From Halorubrum sp. JWXQ-INN 858 (GTDB taxonomy: Archaea; Halobacteriota; Halobacteria; Halobacteriales; Haloferacaceae), in assembly GCF_009806985.1 (NCBI RefSeq), contig NZ_WUAX01000005.1, positions 1 to 64,000 of the forward strand: a stretch of 64,000 nucleotides of DNA. The letters run 5' to 3'. The notes beneath the pieces are model-generated. The model was not told the origin of the DNA. It ran no database searches and worked only from the letters and a program-made list of their open reading frames with translations. Each line of letters opens with the position of its first letter. The stretch's first letter is position 1. Of the stretch, positions 40,947-48,614 are shown piece after piece. Both the position numbers and the translations under genes were made by a program.

Positions 40947-41633
40947 TCAGGTGATCGTGGATTCGCTGCCGCCTTCCTTCTCCGGCGGTTCGACCCCTTC
41001 GGCGGCCGCGACGGTGCCGGTCTCCTTCTCGACTTCGACGTGCCAGCGATCGATCTCCGACTCGTACTCCGCGAGGATCGCGCTGACCTTCGCTTTCAGC
41101 TCGTCGTCGTTGACGTTCACCTCGAACACGAACGTCTCGCCGGCCTCCCCGCGGCCGACCTGCTGGACGTTGGCGCTGACGAGCTCGTTGTCGAAGTAGT
41201 ACGGTGCGAGCTGCGTCATCACCTTCCGGTACACCGTGTTCTCGACCTTCCGGAGCGCCTTTCGGCTCGCCGAATCGGCCGCACGGGCGACGTGGCCGAT
41301 CGACTCGCCCCACCGCTCGACGGCCCCCTCCGTGTCGTCGGCCTCGACCTTCTCGTAGGACTCAGTGAGCTTCTCGCCGGCCGTCTGGAGGTCCTCCCCG
41401 GGGGTCTTGCCCGCCAGCTCGCCGTCGCCCTCGCCGACGGAGGCCTGCTCGGCGGTCTTCTCCGAGACGTCCTCGTCGATGCGCTCGTGGGACTTCGGCC
41501 GCCAGTCGTCGAAGTCGTGGAACGCGTCGCCGTCGGCGCCGACCTCACGGAGCGCCTGCGTGATGCGCTCGCCGTGTTCGACGATGTCGCCCCAGCCTCC
41601 GCGCTGTTTGAACCCGGAGATGCTCTCTTCCAT
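40947..41633 (-). CDS. DUF5828 family protein
   Basis: The 228-residue protein starts MEESISGFKQRGGWGDIVEHGERITQALREVGADGDAFHDFDDWRPKSHERIDEDVSEKTAEQAS. A helical middle (GEKLTESYEKVEADDTEGAVERWGESIGHVARAADSASRKALRKVENTVYRKVMTQLAPYYFDNELVSANVQQV) leads into a beta-rich FVFEVNVNDDELKAKVSAILAEYESEIDRWHVEVEKETG. I recall the family as haloarchaeal DUF5828; function unknown. A CATTTATCC TATA-like sequence is about 27 bases upstream. Confidence 0.85.
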   Translation of the reverse strand: MEESISGFKQRGGWGDIVEHGERITQALREVGADGDAFHDFDDWRPKSHERIDEDVSEKTAEQASVGEGDGELAGKTPGEDLQTAGEKLTESYEKVEADDTEGAVERWGESIGHVARAADSASRKALRKVENTVYRKVMTQLAPYYFDNELVSANVQQVGRGEAGETFVFEVNVNDDELKAKVSAILAEYESEIDRWHVEVEKETGTVAAAEGVEPPEKEGGSESTIT

Positions 41634-41707
41634 CGCTTCCGGTCGCTACGGTGCCGACCCGGATAAATGTCTCTGACGGTGGATGTTCACACGGAACGTG
41701 CGATCGC

Positions 41708-41800
41708 GTTCGGGCCACGCTCCCGGCCGCGTTCGTCATGCTCTCGGCTGTGTTCGTCGCGCTCTCGGCTTTGTTCGTCACGCTCCCGGCCGCGTTCAGG
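41708..41800. repeat. 21-bp imperfect tandem repeat
   Basis: Units gttcgtcatgctctcggctg t (41731-41751), 41752-41772 and 41773-41793 are related at about 16 of 21 positions, with partial units at 41708-41730 and after 41794. It lies between the DUF5828 promoter and the 3' end of the 77-residue gene. The frame through it is not protein-like. Confidence 0.75.
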
Positions 41801-41860
41801 GCATTCCCCCGGAACGCCGCTCTCCGCCACCGATCTCCACGGACCGGTCCCGCTCTGACC

Positions 41861-42094
41861 TCACCTCCCGTACGCGATCCGCCGGGCGAACGCGTCGAGT
41901 CTCGCCTTCGTGTCGGCGATCCAGCCCCCCGGCGAGACGCGCCGGAGCGCCGCCTCGTCGACCTCGATCCGGTCGCCGCCGAACGGGTCGCGCTCGGCTC
42001 GCTCCTCGGGGGTCCTGTCGCCGCCCACCGCGTCGACGACCGTCGACATCGAACACCGGCCACACGCCTCGGTCGGCTTTCCCTCGTCAGCCAT
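41861..42094 (-). CDS. small conserved haloarchaeal protein
   Basis: The 77-residue product MADEGKPTEACGRCSMSTVV continues DAVGGDRTPEERAERDPFGGDRIEVDEAALRRVSPGGWIADTKARLDAFARRIAYGR. It has a single CxxC (CGRC) near the N-terminus and an amphipathic C-terminal helix. A GGTTTATCACC TATA-like motif lies at about 42126-42136, 33-42 bases upstream. Repeats flank the gene on both sides. No function assigned. Confidence 0.65.
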   Translation of the reverse strand: MADEGKPTEACGRCSMSTVVDAVGGDRTPEERAERDPFGGDRIEVDEAALRRVSPGGWIADTKARLDAFARRIAYGR

Positions 42095-42181
42095 GAGTGA
42101 TCGTGACGTGTGTACGGCTCTCGGGGTGATAAACCCTGTCGGCGTCCGTTCGGCCGCCGCAGGACCGTCCCGTCGCCGGTC

Positions 42182-42238
42182 GCCGACCTCGTTTCCGGCC
42201 GCCGACTTCGTTCCCGGCCACCGACCTCGTTTCCGATC
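42182..42238. repeat. 19-bp tandem repeat, three copies
   Basis: Units gccgacctcgtttccggcc, gccgacttcgttcccggcc and accgacctcgtttccgatc lie at 42182-42200, 42201-42219 and 42220-42238. They fill the gap between the divergent 77-residue gene and the cupin gene. The tandem order and divergent setting could reflect regulator sites or simple slippage. Confidence 0.8.
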
Positions 42239-42291
42239 GCCGGCTCCCGCCCCGGCGACGCCCTTTTAAACTCCGTGGGAAACATGAGCAC

Positions 42292-42693
42292 ATGGGATAC
42301 CGCGTCGTCGACGTCGATTCGGTCGAACCGGAGGCGGATCGGCCCTGCGAATGCCGAAAACTGAGCGCGCCAGCCGATCTCACCGCCGTCGCGGTGAACC
42401 GGTTCCGCGCGGAGCCGGGCGAACAGATCCCGCTCGTTTATCACTCCCACGAGACACAGGAGGAGGCCTTCTACGTGCTCGACGGGACGCTCTCGGTCGA
42501 GACCCCCGAGCGGACCTACGAGGTCGAGACGGGCGGCCTGTTCGCCGTCGACCCGGGAAGCCCCCAGCGCGCGTACAACCCGTCCGACGCCGTCTCGGAC
42601 ACCGTGGTACTCGCGATCGGTGCACCCGCTGTCAGCGGCGACGCGGTGCCGTACGAGCCGGACGACGACTCGAACGGCTCCGCCGACGACTGA
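42292..42693 (+). CDS. cupin domain protein
   Basis: The 133-residue single-cupin protein has metal-binding motif 1 GEQIPLVYHSHETQEEAFYVLDGTLSV (H-x-H...E) and motif 2 GGLFAVDPGSPQRAYNP (histidine replaced), then an acidic tail. The role could be sensing or a small-molecule enzyme; none is assigned. A TATA cttttaaac at 42262-42270 lies 22-30 bases before the ATG. The next gene begins three bases after the stop, indicating an operon. Confidence 0.9.
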   Translation: MGYRVVDVDSVEPEADRPCECRKLSAPADLTAVAVNRFRAEPGEQIPLVYHSHETQEEAFYVLDGTLSVETPERTYEVETGGLFAVDPGSPQRAYNPSDAVSDTVVLAIGAPAVSGDAVPYEPDDDSNGSADD

Positions 42694-42695
42694 CG

Positions 42696-43352
42696 ATGTC
42701 CGAACCCGACGCAGTCGACGAGGGGGCGTCCTCGAGGACGGGGACCGCCCCGCGGCGCGACCCCGAGGAGCTCCCCGCGGAGATCCGCGAGCAGGTCCCC
42801 GACTACGACGACGAGTACCTCGACCGCGTCTCCGATCGGCTGATGTACAGCTACGACCTCGACCGCGACGAGGTCGTCGAGGGCGAACGCTTCGACCTCT
42901 CGGCGACGCTTCGGATGCGCAACCAGAAGCAGTTCCTCCACCCGGCGTTGAGCTACGCGGACCACGAGACGAAAGCGCACGTGTTCGCCCGGCGAGTCGC
43001 CGAGCCGACCGTCGCGGAGCTGGAGCGGCTGGTCGAGACGGGTCACGCGGTCGCCGAGGAGCGGATCGAAGCCGACGAACAGCACTACGGCACCGACGTC
43101 ACGTTCGTCCTCGTCGGCGACCGCGTGCCCGACGACGTCGCCGCGTTCGTCGAGGGGTTCCGCGACCGGACCCTTCTGAAGTTCGGCTACTACGGCCACT
43201 ACGAGGTGAACCTGATCGTCGTCGCGCCCGATGCCGAGGCGATCGTCGCGAGCGAGGCGGCGGGCGTCACGGGCGCGTTCCGACTGTGGGAGGCGATCGA
43301 GCCGCCGTCGGAAGGGTTCTTCTCGCGGTTCGCCAAACGCTTCTGGCGGTAG
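42696..43352 (+). CDS. conserved haloarchaeal protein with amphipathic C-terminus
   Basis: The 218-residue soluble protein MSEPDAVDEGASSRTGTAPR contains EIREQVPDYDDEYLDRVSDRLMYSYDLDRDEVVEGERFDLSATLRMRNQKQFLHPALSYADHETKAHVFARRV and a DVTFVLVGDRVPDDVAAFVEGFRDRTLLKFGYYGHYEVNLIVVAPDAEAIVASE domain. It ends FFSRFAKRFWR, a basic amphipathic helix that may touch membrane. I recall it as haloarchaeal DUF8052. It is coupled to the cupin gene. Function unknown. Confidence 0.82.
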   Translation: MSEPDAVDEGASSRTGTAPRRDPEELPAEIREQVPDYDDEYLDRVSDRLMYSYDLDRDEVVEGERFDLSATLRMRNQKQFLHPALSYADHETKAHVFARRVAEPTVAELERLVETGHAVAEERIEADEQHYGTDVTFVLVGDRVPDDVAAFVEGFRDRTLLKFGYYGHYEVNLIVVAPDAEAIVASEAAGVTGAFRLWEAIEPPSEGFFSRFAKRFWR

Positions 43353-43513
43353 CCGGGGTCACGGTCGCCGCGCCTCGCCTCACGGTCGGTGGAGTCGTGG
43401 TCGAAAAAGGTTCGTGGAAGGCGGTGCGGAAGCGGGTGTTCGTGGCCGGTCGACGACGGCTGGCCGTCGCGGGTCGCCGGAGGCGGTAGCCGCCGACGAT
43501 CGACGACTGGCCG

Positions 43514-45361
43514 TCAGTCGTCGCCGGGTTCGGCGGCGGGGCGGCTCCCGCCTTTCACCGACTTGAGGTTGCCGTACCCGATCCGGACGAGCGACAGCGC
43601 GAGCACGATGAGCACCAGCGCGAGCACCATCTGTGCGGCCGAGGACAGCTGCGCGCCGAGCGTCGCCGCCTCGCCCTGTATCAGGTTGACGTAGAGGTTC
43701 TCGTACAGCGCCAGCCAGCTAAGCCCGAAGACGGTGATGGTGACCATCACGGCCATCGGCACGCCGGTCGAGACGAGCTGTTTGGAGTCGTCCCAGTTGG
43801 CGATCCAGATCGTCGCGGTCAGCAGCGCGAGCGCCGCGAGCAGCTGGTTCGCGCCGCCGAACAGTCCCCACAGGGTCGCCCACTCGCCGGAGATGACGAG
43901 CACGTACGCGAGGCCGATCTGGACGACCGGGTTCGTGTAGCGTCCGCGCGCGAGCGAACCGACGCCGCCCGAGAACCCGGTATCGGTCGTCCCGCTCGGG
44001 GTCCCGACGATCTCCTCCATCATGTAGCGGCCGAGGCGGACGGCCGTGTCGGTCGACGTGAGCAGGAAGCTCACGAGCACGAGCGCCATGAAGACGGCCC
44101 CGATCGCCTCGGGGATGCCGAGGCTCGTCAGGATGATGCCGCCGCCCGCCGCGAAGTTGGGCAGCGCGCCGCCGATGCCACCGCCCGCCGCGATGACGTC
44201 GCCGGCGAGTCCGGCGACCGCGAGCGTCGAGAGCGCGAGCGCGGCGAGCAAGCCCTCGCCGAGCATTCCGCCGTAGCCGATCAGGCGGGCGTCGCTCTCC
44301 TTGTTCAGCTGCTTCGAGGTCGTCCCGGAGGAGACGAGCGAGTGGAACCCGCTTATCGTCCCACAGGCGATGGTGACGAACAACAGCGGGAACAGCGGCC
44401 ACAGCCCCATCGCCTCGATCCCCCAGAAGCCCTCGAAGGCCCCGATGGACGAGTCGATGACGAGCGGCTGGCTGGACGTCGCGAACACCGTTCCGACGAT
44501 GATCGCGAGGATCCCCCCACCCACGCCGGTGTACAGCAGGAACGACGAGAGGTAGTCACGCGGCTGGAGCAGCACCCACACCGGGAGCGCGCTCGCGACC
44601 GCGCCGTACACCATGATGACCGGGACCCATGCGGCGGTGTTGCCGCCGAGGGCGGCCGCGCCGGGGACCCAGTCGCCCGCACCGCTGAACAGGACGAACG
44701 TCCCCGCCGGGTAGTCGCCGGCGAACAGCGCGAACGGGTACTGGATGCCGAGCCAGACGCCGGCGAACACGCCGGCGACGAACAGGACCGTCCCCGGAAT
44801 GAACGGCCCGTTGAGCTGGTAGAGGTACACCCCGAACGCCAGCGCCAACGCGATGTACACGAAGCTCGCGGTCGTCACCTGCGGGTACGCGTTGAACACG
44901 ATGCCGACGACCAGTGCGAACACGGCGACGACGAGGATGATCGTGAGGAACGCGAACCACAACAGGAGATTCTTGCCCTTCTCGCCGACGTACTGGCCGA
45001 CGATGTAGCCGATCGAGCGCCCCTCGTGTCGGATCGACCCCGACAGCGAAATGAAGTCGTGGACCGCGCCCATCAGCGGGTTGCCGATGGCGACCCACAA
45101 CAGCGCGGGGACCCATCCCCATATCGCCCCCGCCGTGATCGGGCCGACGATCGGCGCGCCGCCCGCGATGCTCGAGAAGTGATGCCCCAGTAGCACCGGC
45201 TTCTTCGCCGGTACGTACTCCTGTCCGTCCTCGTACTTGTGTGCCGGCGTCTCACGGTCATCGTCGAGTTCGACGAACCGCGAGAGGTACCGCGAGTACC
45301 CCATGTACCCGACGGTGAACGTCGCCAACACCGCAACCACGATCCAGATTACGCTTGTCAT
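43514..45361 (-). CDS. cstA: carbon starvation protein CstA (peptide/pyruvate transporter family)
   Basis: The 615-residue membrane protein with about 16 helices has the CstA signature: HHFSSIAGGAPIVGPITAGAIWGWVPALLWVAIGNPLMGAVHDF, SLSGSIRHEGRSIGYIVGQYVG, ALPVWVLLQPRDYLSSFLLYTGVGGG, TIACGTISGFHSLVSSGTTSKQL, and a C-terminal GGANQLLAALALL. Family members import peptides or pyruvate when carbon is short. A TATA-like AATATTTAAGTGG lies at about 45397-45409, leaving a short leader. It stands alone and is clearly full length. Confidence 0.95.
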   Translation of the reverse strand: MTSVIWIVVAVLATFTVGYMGYSRYLSRFVELDDDRETPAHKYEDGQEYVPAKKPVLLGHHFSSIAGGAPIVGPITAGAIWGWVPALLWVAIGNPLMGAVHDFISLSGSIRHEGRSIGYIVGQYVGEKGKNLLLWFAFLTIILVVAVFALVVGIVFNAYPQVTTASFVYIALALAFGVYLYQLNGPFIPGTVLFVAGVFAGVWLGIQYPFALFAGDYPAGTFVLFSGAGDWVPGAAALGGNTAAWVPVIMVYGAVASALPVWVLLQPRDYLSSFLLYTGVGGGILAIIVGTVFATSSQPLVIDSSIGAFEGFWGIEAMGLWPLFPLLFVTIACGTISGFHSLVSSGTTSKQLNKESDARLIGYGGMLGEGLLAALALSTLAVAGLAGDVIAAGGGIGGALPNFAAGGGIILTSLGIPEAIGAVFMALVLVSFLLTSTDTAVRLGRYMMEEIVGTPSGTTDTGFSGGVGSLARGRYTNPVVQIGLAYVLVISGEWATLWGLFGGANQLLAALALLTATIWIANWDDSKQLVSTGVPMAVMVTITVFGLSWLALYENLYVNLIQGEAATLGAQLSSAAQMVLALVLIVLALSLVRIGYGNLKSVKGGSRPAAEPGDD

Positions 45362-45468
45362 TGATGCCCTGCCTCACGCTAACATTCACTAAACCCCACT
45401 TAAATATTGGCTTCGATCGTGACAGATGCGCCGGGAGAAAACCGGCCGGATCGAGCGATCCAGGCGGC

Positions 45469-46494
45469 TCAGTCGCGACGGACCGCCGTCGCGACGTCGA
45501 GCTCGGCGGCGACCTCGCCGAGCAGGTCACCGCGGACCTCGCGGGTCCGTGACTCGATCTCGGCGACGATCGGGGGCGCGAAGCCGTCGCGCACCTGTGT
45601 GAGCCGTTCGCGATCGGTTGCGACCCGGTCACGGAGGTACCGCGCCCCCCGACCGTCCTCGTCGGGGTCGGGTTCCGGGGTGAGCTTGTTCGCGACCAGC
45701 CCGCGGACCGTGAGGTCGCGGTCGGCGAACCCCTCGATGGCGCGGCCCGTCTCGTTGACCGACAGCTGGTCGGGGTTCAACACGAGGAAGAAGGCGGCGT
45801 CAGACCGCAGCGTCTCGCCGGCGTACTCGAAGAACTCCTTGCGGCGCTGGAGCCGCGCGAGGACGGGATCGCCCTCCATCACCCGACGGGGCTCCATGTC
45901 GCCGATCGCCGCCTTCTCGAACAGGTCGATCGACTGCCGGCGTTTGTACATCAGCCGGTCGATCCATCCCTCCAGGAACTCCGGGAGCCCCAGTAGCCGG
46001 AGCGTCGACCCCGTCGGCGCGGTGTCGAAGACGACCCGGTCGTAGCGGTCGCCCTCCTCGCGCATCACCGAGACGAACGCGTCGAACAGCGCCGCCTCGT
46101 ACGCGCCGGGCGTCCCGTGGGACATCTCGAGCTGGCGGTTGATCTCCGACACCATCGCCGCCGACACCTGTTCGGAGAGGCCCTCCCGGATCTCCGCGAG
46201 GTGTCGCTGGACCTCGTCGTCGGGGTCGATCTCCAGCGCGTCCAGCCCGTCGATCCCGTCGACCGGCTCGGGATCGTCGCCGAACGGCTGGTCGAACACG
46301 TCGGAGACGGAGTGGGCCGGGTCCGTCGAGACGACGAGCGTCCGCACGCCGGCGTCGGCGCACTTGCGCGCGTACGCACACGAGACGGTCGTCTTCCCGA
46401 CGCCGCCCTTGCCGCCGAAGAAGACGAACGGCTCGATCGACCGGTCGTCCGTCGAGCGATTCGTCGGGCGGTCCGGTGGGGAGACGTCGCCCAT
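45469..46494 (-). CDS. ArsA/GET3 family ATPase
   Basis: The 341-residue P-loop ATPase has the deviant Walker A GGKGGVGKTTVSCA (about 27-40), VVSTDPAHSVSDVF (switch), FDTAPTGSTLRLLGLPEF, and NPDQLSVNETGRAIEGF. No ars operon genes are near, so tail-anchored protein targeting (GET3-like) is as likely as arsenite export; it lacks the CxxC pair typical of GET3, which leaves this open. The ATG overlaps the stop of the upstream 98-residue gene by four bases, suggesting they work together. Confidence 0.92.
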   Translation of the reverse strand: MGDVSPPDRPTNRSTDDRSIEPFVFFGGKGGVGKTTVSCAYARKCADAGVRTLVVSTDPAHSVSDVFDQPFGDDPEPVDGIDGLDALEIDPDDEVQRHLAEIREGLSEQVSAAMVSEINRQLEMSHGTPGAYEAALFDAFVSVMREEGDRYDRVVFDTAPTGSTLRLLGLPEFLEGWIDRLMYKRRQSIDLFEKAAIGDMEPRRVMEGDPVLARLQRRKEFFEYAGETLRSDAAFFLVLNPDQLSVNETGRAIEGFADRDLTVRGLVANKLTPEPDPDEDGRGARYLRDRVATDRERLTQVRDGFAPPIVAEIESRTREVRGDLLGEVAAELDVATAVRRD

Positions 46495-46790
46495 CAGAAG
46501 TGGTACTGCTGGCCCTTGCGTTCGATGAGGCTCCCGCGGTCCCACAGCCGACGCTCCCACGCCTCGAACTCGGTTTCGAGGTACGGGAGCAGCTCGGCGG
46601 TGTAGTAGGAGACCGGCGAGGGGATCCCAAAGGCGTCCGGGAAGCACGCGAGCATGAACTCGTCCTCCGTGTCCTCGGCCTCCTTCTCGATCTTCTCGTA
46701 CGCCGGATGGGTGATCATGCCGTGGTAGAGCCCGCGGAGCCACTCCTCGAGGTGCTCGCGGAAGACGGCTATCCGCTCGGCCAACGTCAT
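46494..46790 (-). CDS. conserved haloarchaeal protein, ArsA partner candidate
   Basis: The 98-residue soluble protein MTLAERIAVFREHLEEWLRG continues LYHGMITHPAYEKIEKEAEDTEDEFMLACFPDAFGIPSPVSYYTAELLPYLETEFEAWERRLWDRGSLIERKGQQYHF. It is mostly helical and aromatic-rich. No family is named. Four-base overlap with the ArsA-type ATPase gene indicates coupled translation and a possible physical partnership. The first ATG is close to a plausible promoter region in the 49-base gap upstream. Confidence 0.8.
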   Translation of the reverse strand: MTLAERIAVFREHLEEWLRGLYHGMITHPAYEKIEKEAEDTEDEFMLACFPDAFGIPSPVSYYTAELLPYLETEFEAWERRLWDRGSLIERKGQQYHF

Positions 46791-46839
46791 GCGTTCACAC
46801 GACGAACGGGGGCCTAAAAGGTGTCGCGGTCGCTCGGAC

Positions 46840-47034
46840 TCAGGCCGTCTCGCCCTCGACGGTGTCCGGCGCGTCGGCGTCGGCGTCGCCGAACCCGGGG
46901 CGGTCCGCGCTATCGATGGCGGGTGCGTGCGTCTCGTCGCCCATCGATATCCAGACGAGGTACAGCATCCCGACGATCATCAGCAGGGTCCCGATCGTTC
47001 CGACGACCGCGACCAAGTACACGAGCGAGCTCAT
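46840..47034 (-). CDS. single-helix small membrane protein
   Basis: The 64-residue product MSSLVYLVAVVGTIGTLLMI continues VGMLYLVWISMGDETHAPAIDSADRPGFGDADADAPDTVEGETA. One N-terminal membrane helix is followed by an acidic cytoplasm- or surface-facing tail. No family is recognised. ATG 47034 gives the helix at the very start. A cluster of 17-bp repeats lies just upstream of it. Confidence 0.7.
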   Translation of the reverse strand: MSSLVYLVAVVGTIGTLLMIVGMLYLVWISMGDETHAPAIDSADRPGFGDADADAPDTVEGETA

Positions 47035-47103
47035 ACGCCCCGATCCACGGGCACGGGCTATCAACGTGTCGGCTTCCGACGATGCCGAACCACCGGACCG
47101 GGG

Positions 47104-47188
47104 GCGATCGGGGCCGGAGAGCGATCGGAAACGGCGGGCGATCGGAGCCGGGCAGCGATCGGAGCCGGGCAGCGATCGGAGGCGGCGG
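47104..47188. repeat. 17-bp tandem repeat, five copies
   Basis: Five 17-base units beginning gcgatcgg (47104, 47121, 47138, 47155, 47172); the third and fourth are identical (gcgatcggagccgggca). It lies in the divergent region between the 64-residue membrane protein and the COG0523 GTPase, 47 bases before the latter's start. It may mark slippage or be a multi-site operator. Confidence 0.85.
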
Positions 47189-47234
47189 GCGGTTCCGCCG
47201 GGGGCTTAAAGGGACGGCGCACCGACCGGAAGCC

Positions 47235-48521
47235 ATGACCGATCGGATCCCGGTGACCGTGCTCTCGGGCAGCCTCGGGGCTGGAAAGACGACCCTTCTG
47301 AACCACCTCCTCCGGAACGCCGGCGACCGGGACCTCGCGGTCCTCGTCAACGACATGGGGGACGTGAACGTCGACGCCGAGCTGATCGCGGAGGGGTCGG
47401 AGCTCGACGTCGACGACGGCGTCGCGGAGCTGTCGAACGGCTGTATCTGCTGTGAGCTGCAGGACGACCTCGAGACGGCCGTGGTCCGGCTCGCGAACGA
47501 GCGGTCGTTCGACGCGCTGGTCGTCGAGTCCTCCGGGATCTCCGAGCCCGCGCCGGTCGCCCGCCTGTTCACGACCGAATCGCGGGCGGCGGCGCGCTAC
47601 CGCGTCGACGCGCTGGTGACGGTGCTCGACACGCCACGGTTCCTGGACGCCTTCGCCGGGACCGACGTCCCCGAACGTCGCGGCACGGACGAGGAGGGGC
47701 GTCCCCTCTCCGATCTCCTCGTCGAGCAGGTCGAGGTGTCGAACGTCGTCCTGCTGAACAAGGCGGACCGCTGTACCGACGCGGAGCTCGCGGAGGCCGA
47801 GGCGCTCGTGGCGGCGCTCCAGCCGTCCGCCGAGACGGTCCGGACCGAGTTCTCCGCGGTCGACCCCGACCGGCTCCTCGACGTCGGGCTGTTCGACGAG
47901 CGGGCCGTCGGCGACCTGCCGGGGTGGAAGCGCGCGCTGGCGGCGGCAGCGGATGACGACGGCGACCACGGGGATTACAGCGACGATGACGACCACGAGG
48001 ACCACGGGAATCACAGCGACCACGACCACGAGGACGGGGCACACGCCGGCCACCGCCACCCCGACGAGGTGTACGGCGTCACCTCCTTCACGTACCGCCG
48101 CCGGCGACCGTTCCACCCCGGCCGGGTCGCGGCGGCCCTCCGCGGGCTCCCCGCCGGCGTCGTCCGCGCGAAGGGGACGCTGTGGGTCGCGGGCAGCGAG
48201 CTCCGCCAGCAGGTGAGCCAGGCGGGGCCCTCGGTTCGCGCCACGGCCCCCGGCCCGTGGATCGCGAGCCTCCCCGAGGTCGAACGCGACATGCTCCGGT
48301 CGAACCGCCCGGAGCTCGCGTGGGACGACGACCACGGCGACCGGCTGACCGCGTTCGTCGTCATCGGCACCGACGTCGACGAGGAGGCGCTTCGCGCCCG
48401 GCTCGACGACGCGCTCGTCACCGACGCGGAGTGGGAGCGCGCCGAGGCCGGCGAGGCGCTCGACGGCTCAGACGCCTTCCCGGAGACGGCCGGGGAGGAA
48501 GCCGTGCTGCGGGAGTCGTAG
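47235..48521 (+). CDS. COG0523/CobW-type GTPase with His-rich loop (metallochaperone candidate)
   Basis: The 428-residue G3E GTPase has Walker A SGSLGAGKTTLLNHLL (about 10-25), the metal motif CxCC as NGCICCEL (about 70-77), SSGISEP, and NKAD. A linker of about residues 240-275 is rich in His/Asp (HEDHGNHSDHDHEDGAHAGHRH), typical of zinc or other metal handling. The C-terminal CobW_C domain begins VYGVTSFTYRRRRPFHPGRV. No cobalamin or nitrile hydratase genes are near, so a zinc-allocation role is more likely than CobW proper. This is inference. Confidence 0.92.
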   Translation: MTDRIPVTVLSGSLGAGKTTLLNHLLRNAGDRDLAVLVNDMGDVNVDAELIAEGSELDVDDGVAELSNGCICCELQDDLETAVVRLANERSFDALVVESSGISEPAPVARLFTTESRAAARYRVDALVTVLDTPRFLDAFAGTDVPERRGTDEEGRPLSDLLVEQVEVSNVVLLNKADRCTDAELAEAEALVAALQPSAETVRTEFSAVDPDRLLDVGLFDERAVGDLPGWKRALAAAADDDGDHGDYSDDDDHEDHGNHSDHDHEDGAHAGHRHPDEVYGVTSFTYRRRRPFHPGRVAAALRGLPAGVVRAKGTLWVAGSELRQQVSQAGPSVRATAPGPWIASLPEVERDMLRSNRPELAWDDDHGDRLTAFVVIGTDVDEEALRARLDDALVTDAEWERAEAGEALDGSDAFPETAGEEAVLRES

Positions 48522-48525
48522 CCGT

Positions 48526-48576
48526 CCTTCCGCCGAAACCACCGTTCCGCCGAAACCGCCGTTCCGCCGACCGCAT
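48526..48576. repeat. 17-bp tandem repeat, three copies
   Basis: Units ccttccgccgaaaccac, cgttccgccgaaaccgc and cgttccgccgaccgcat (48526-48542, 48543-48559, 48560-48576) follow five bases after the stop of the COG0523 gene. They do not contain the stop codon. A cttaagggg TATA-like motif for thrC follows at about 48585-48593. Confidence 0.8.
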
Positions 48577-48614
48577 CGCCCGCCTTAAGGGGTGCGGGGC
48601 CCGTAGTGCCGCCA

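Noticed and set aside
43353-43513. A short gene after the DUF8052-like gene
   Set aside because: The 160 bases contain only ggccggtcgacgacggc-type repeats and chance frames, with no start signal.
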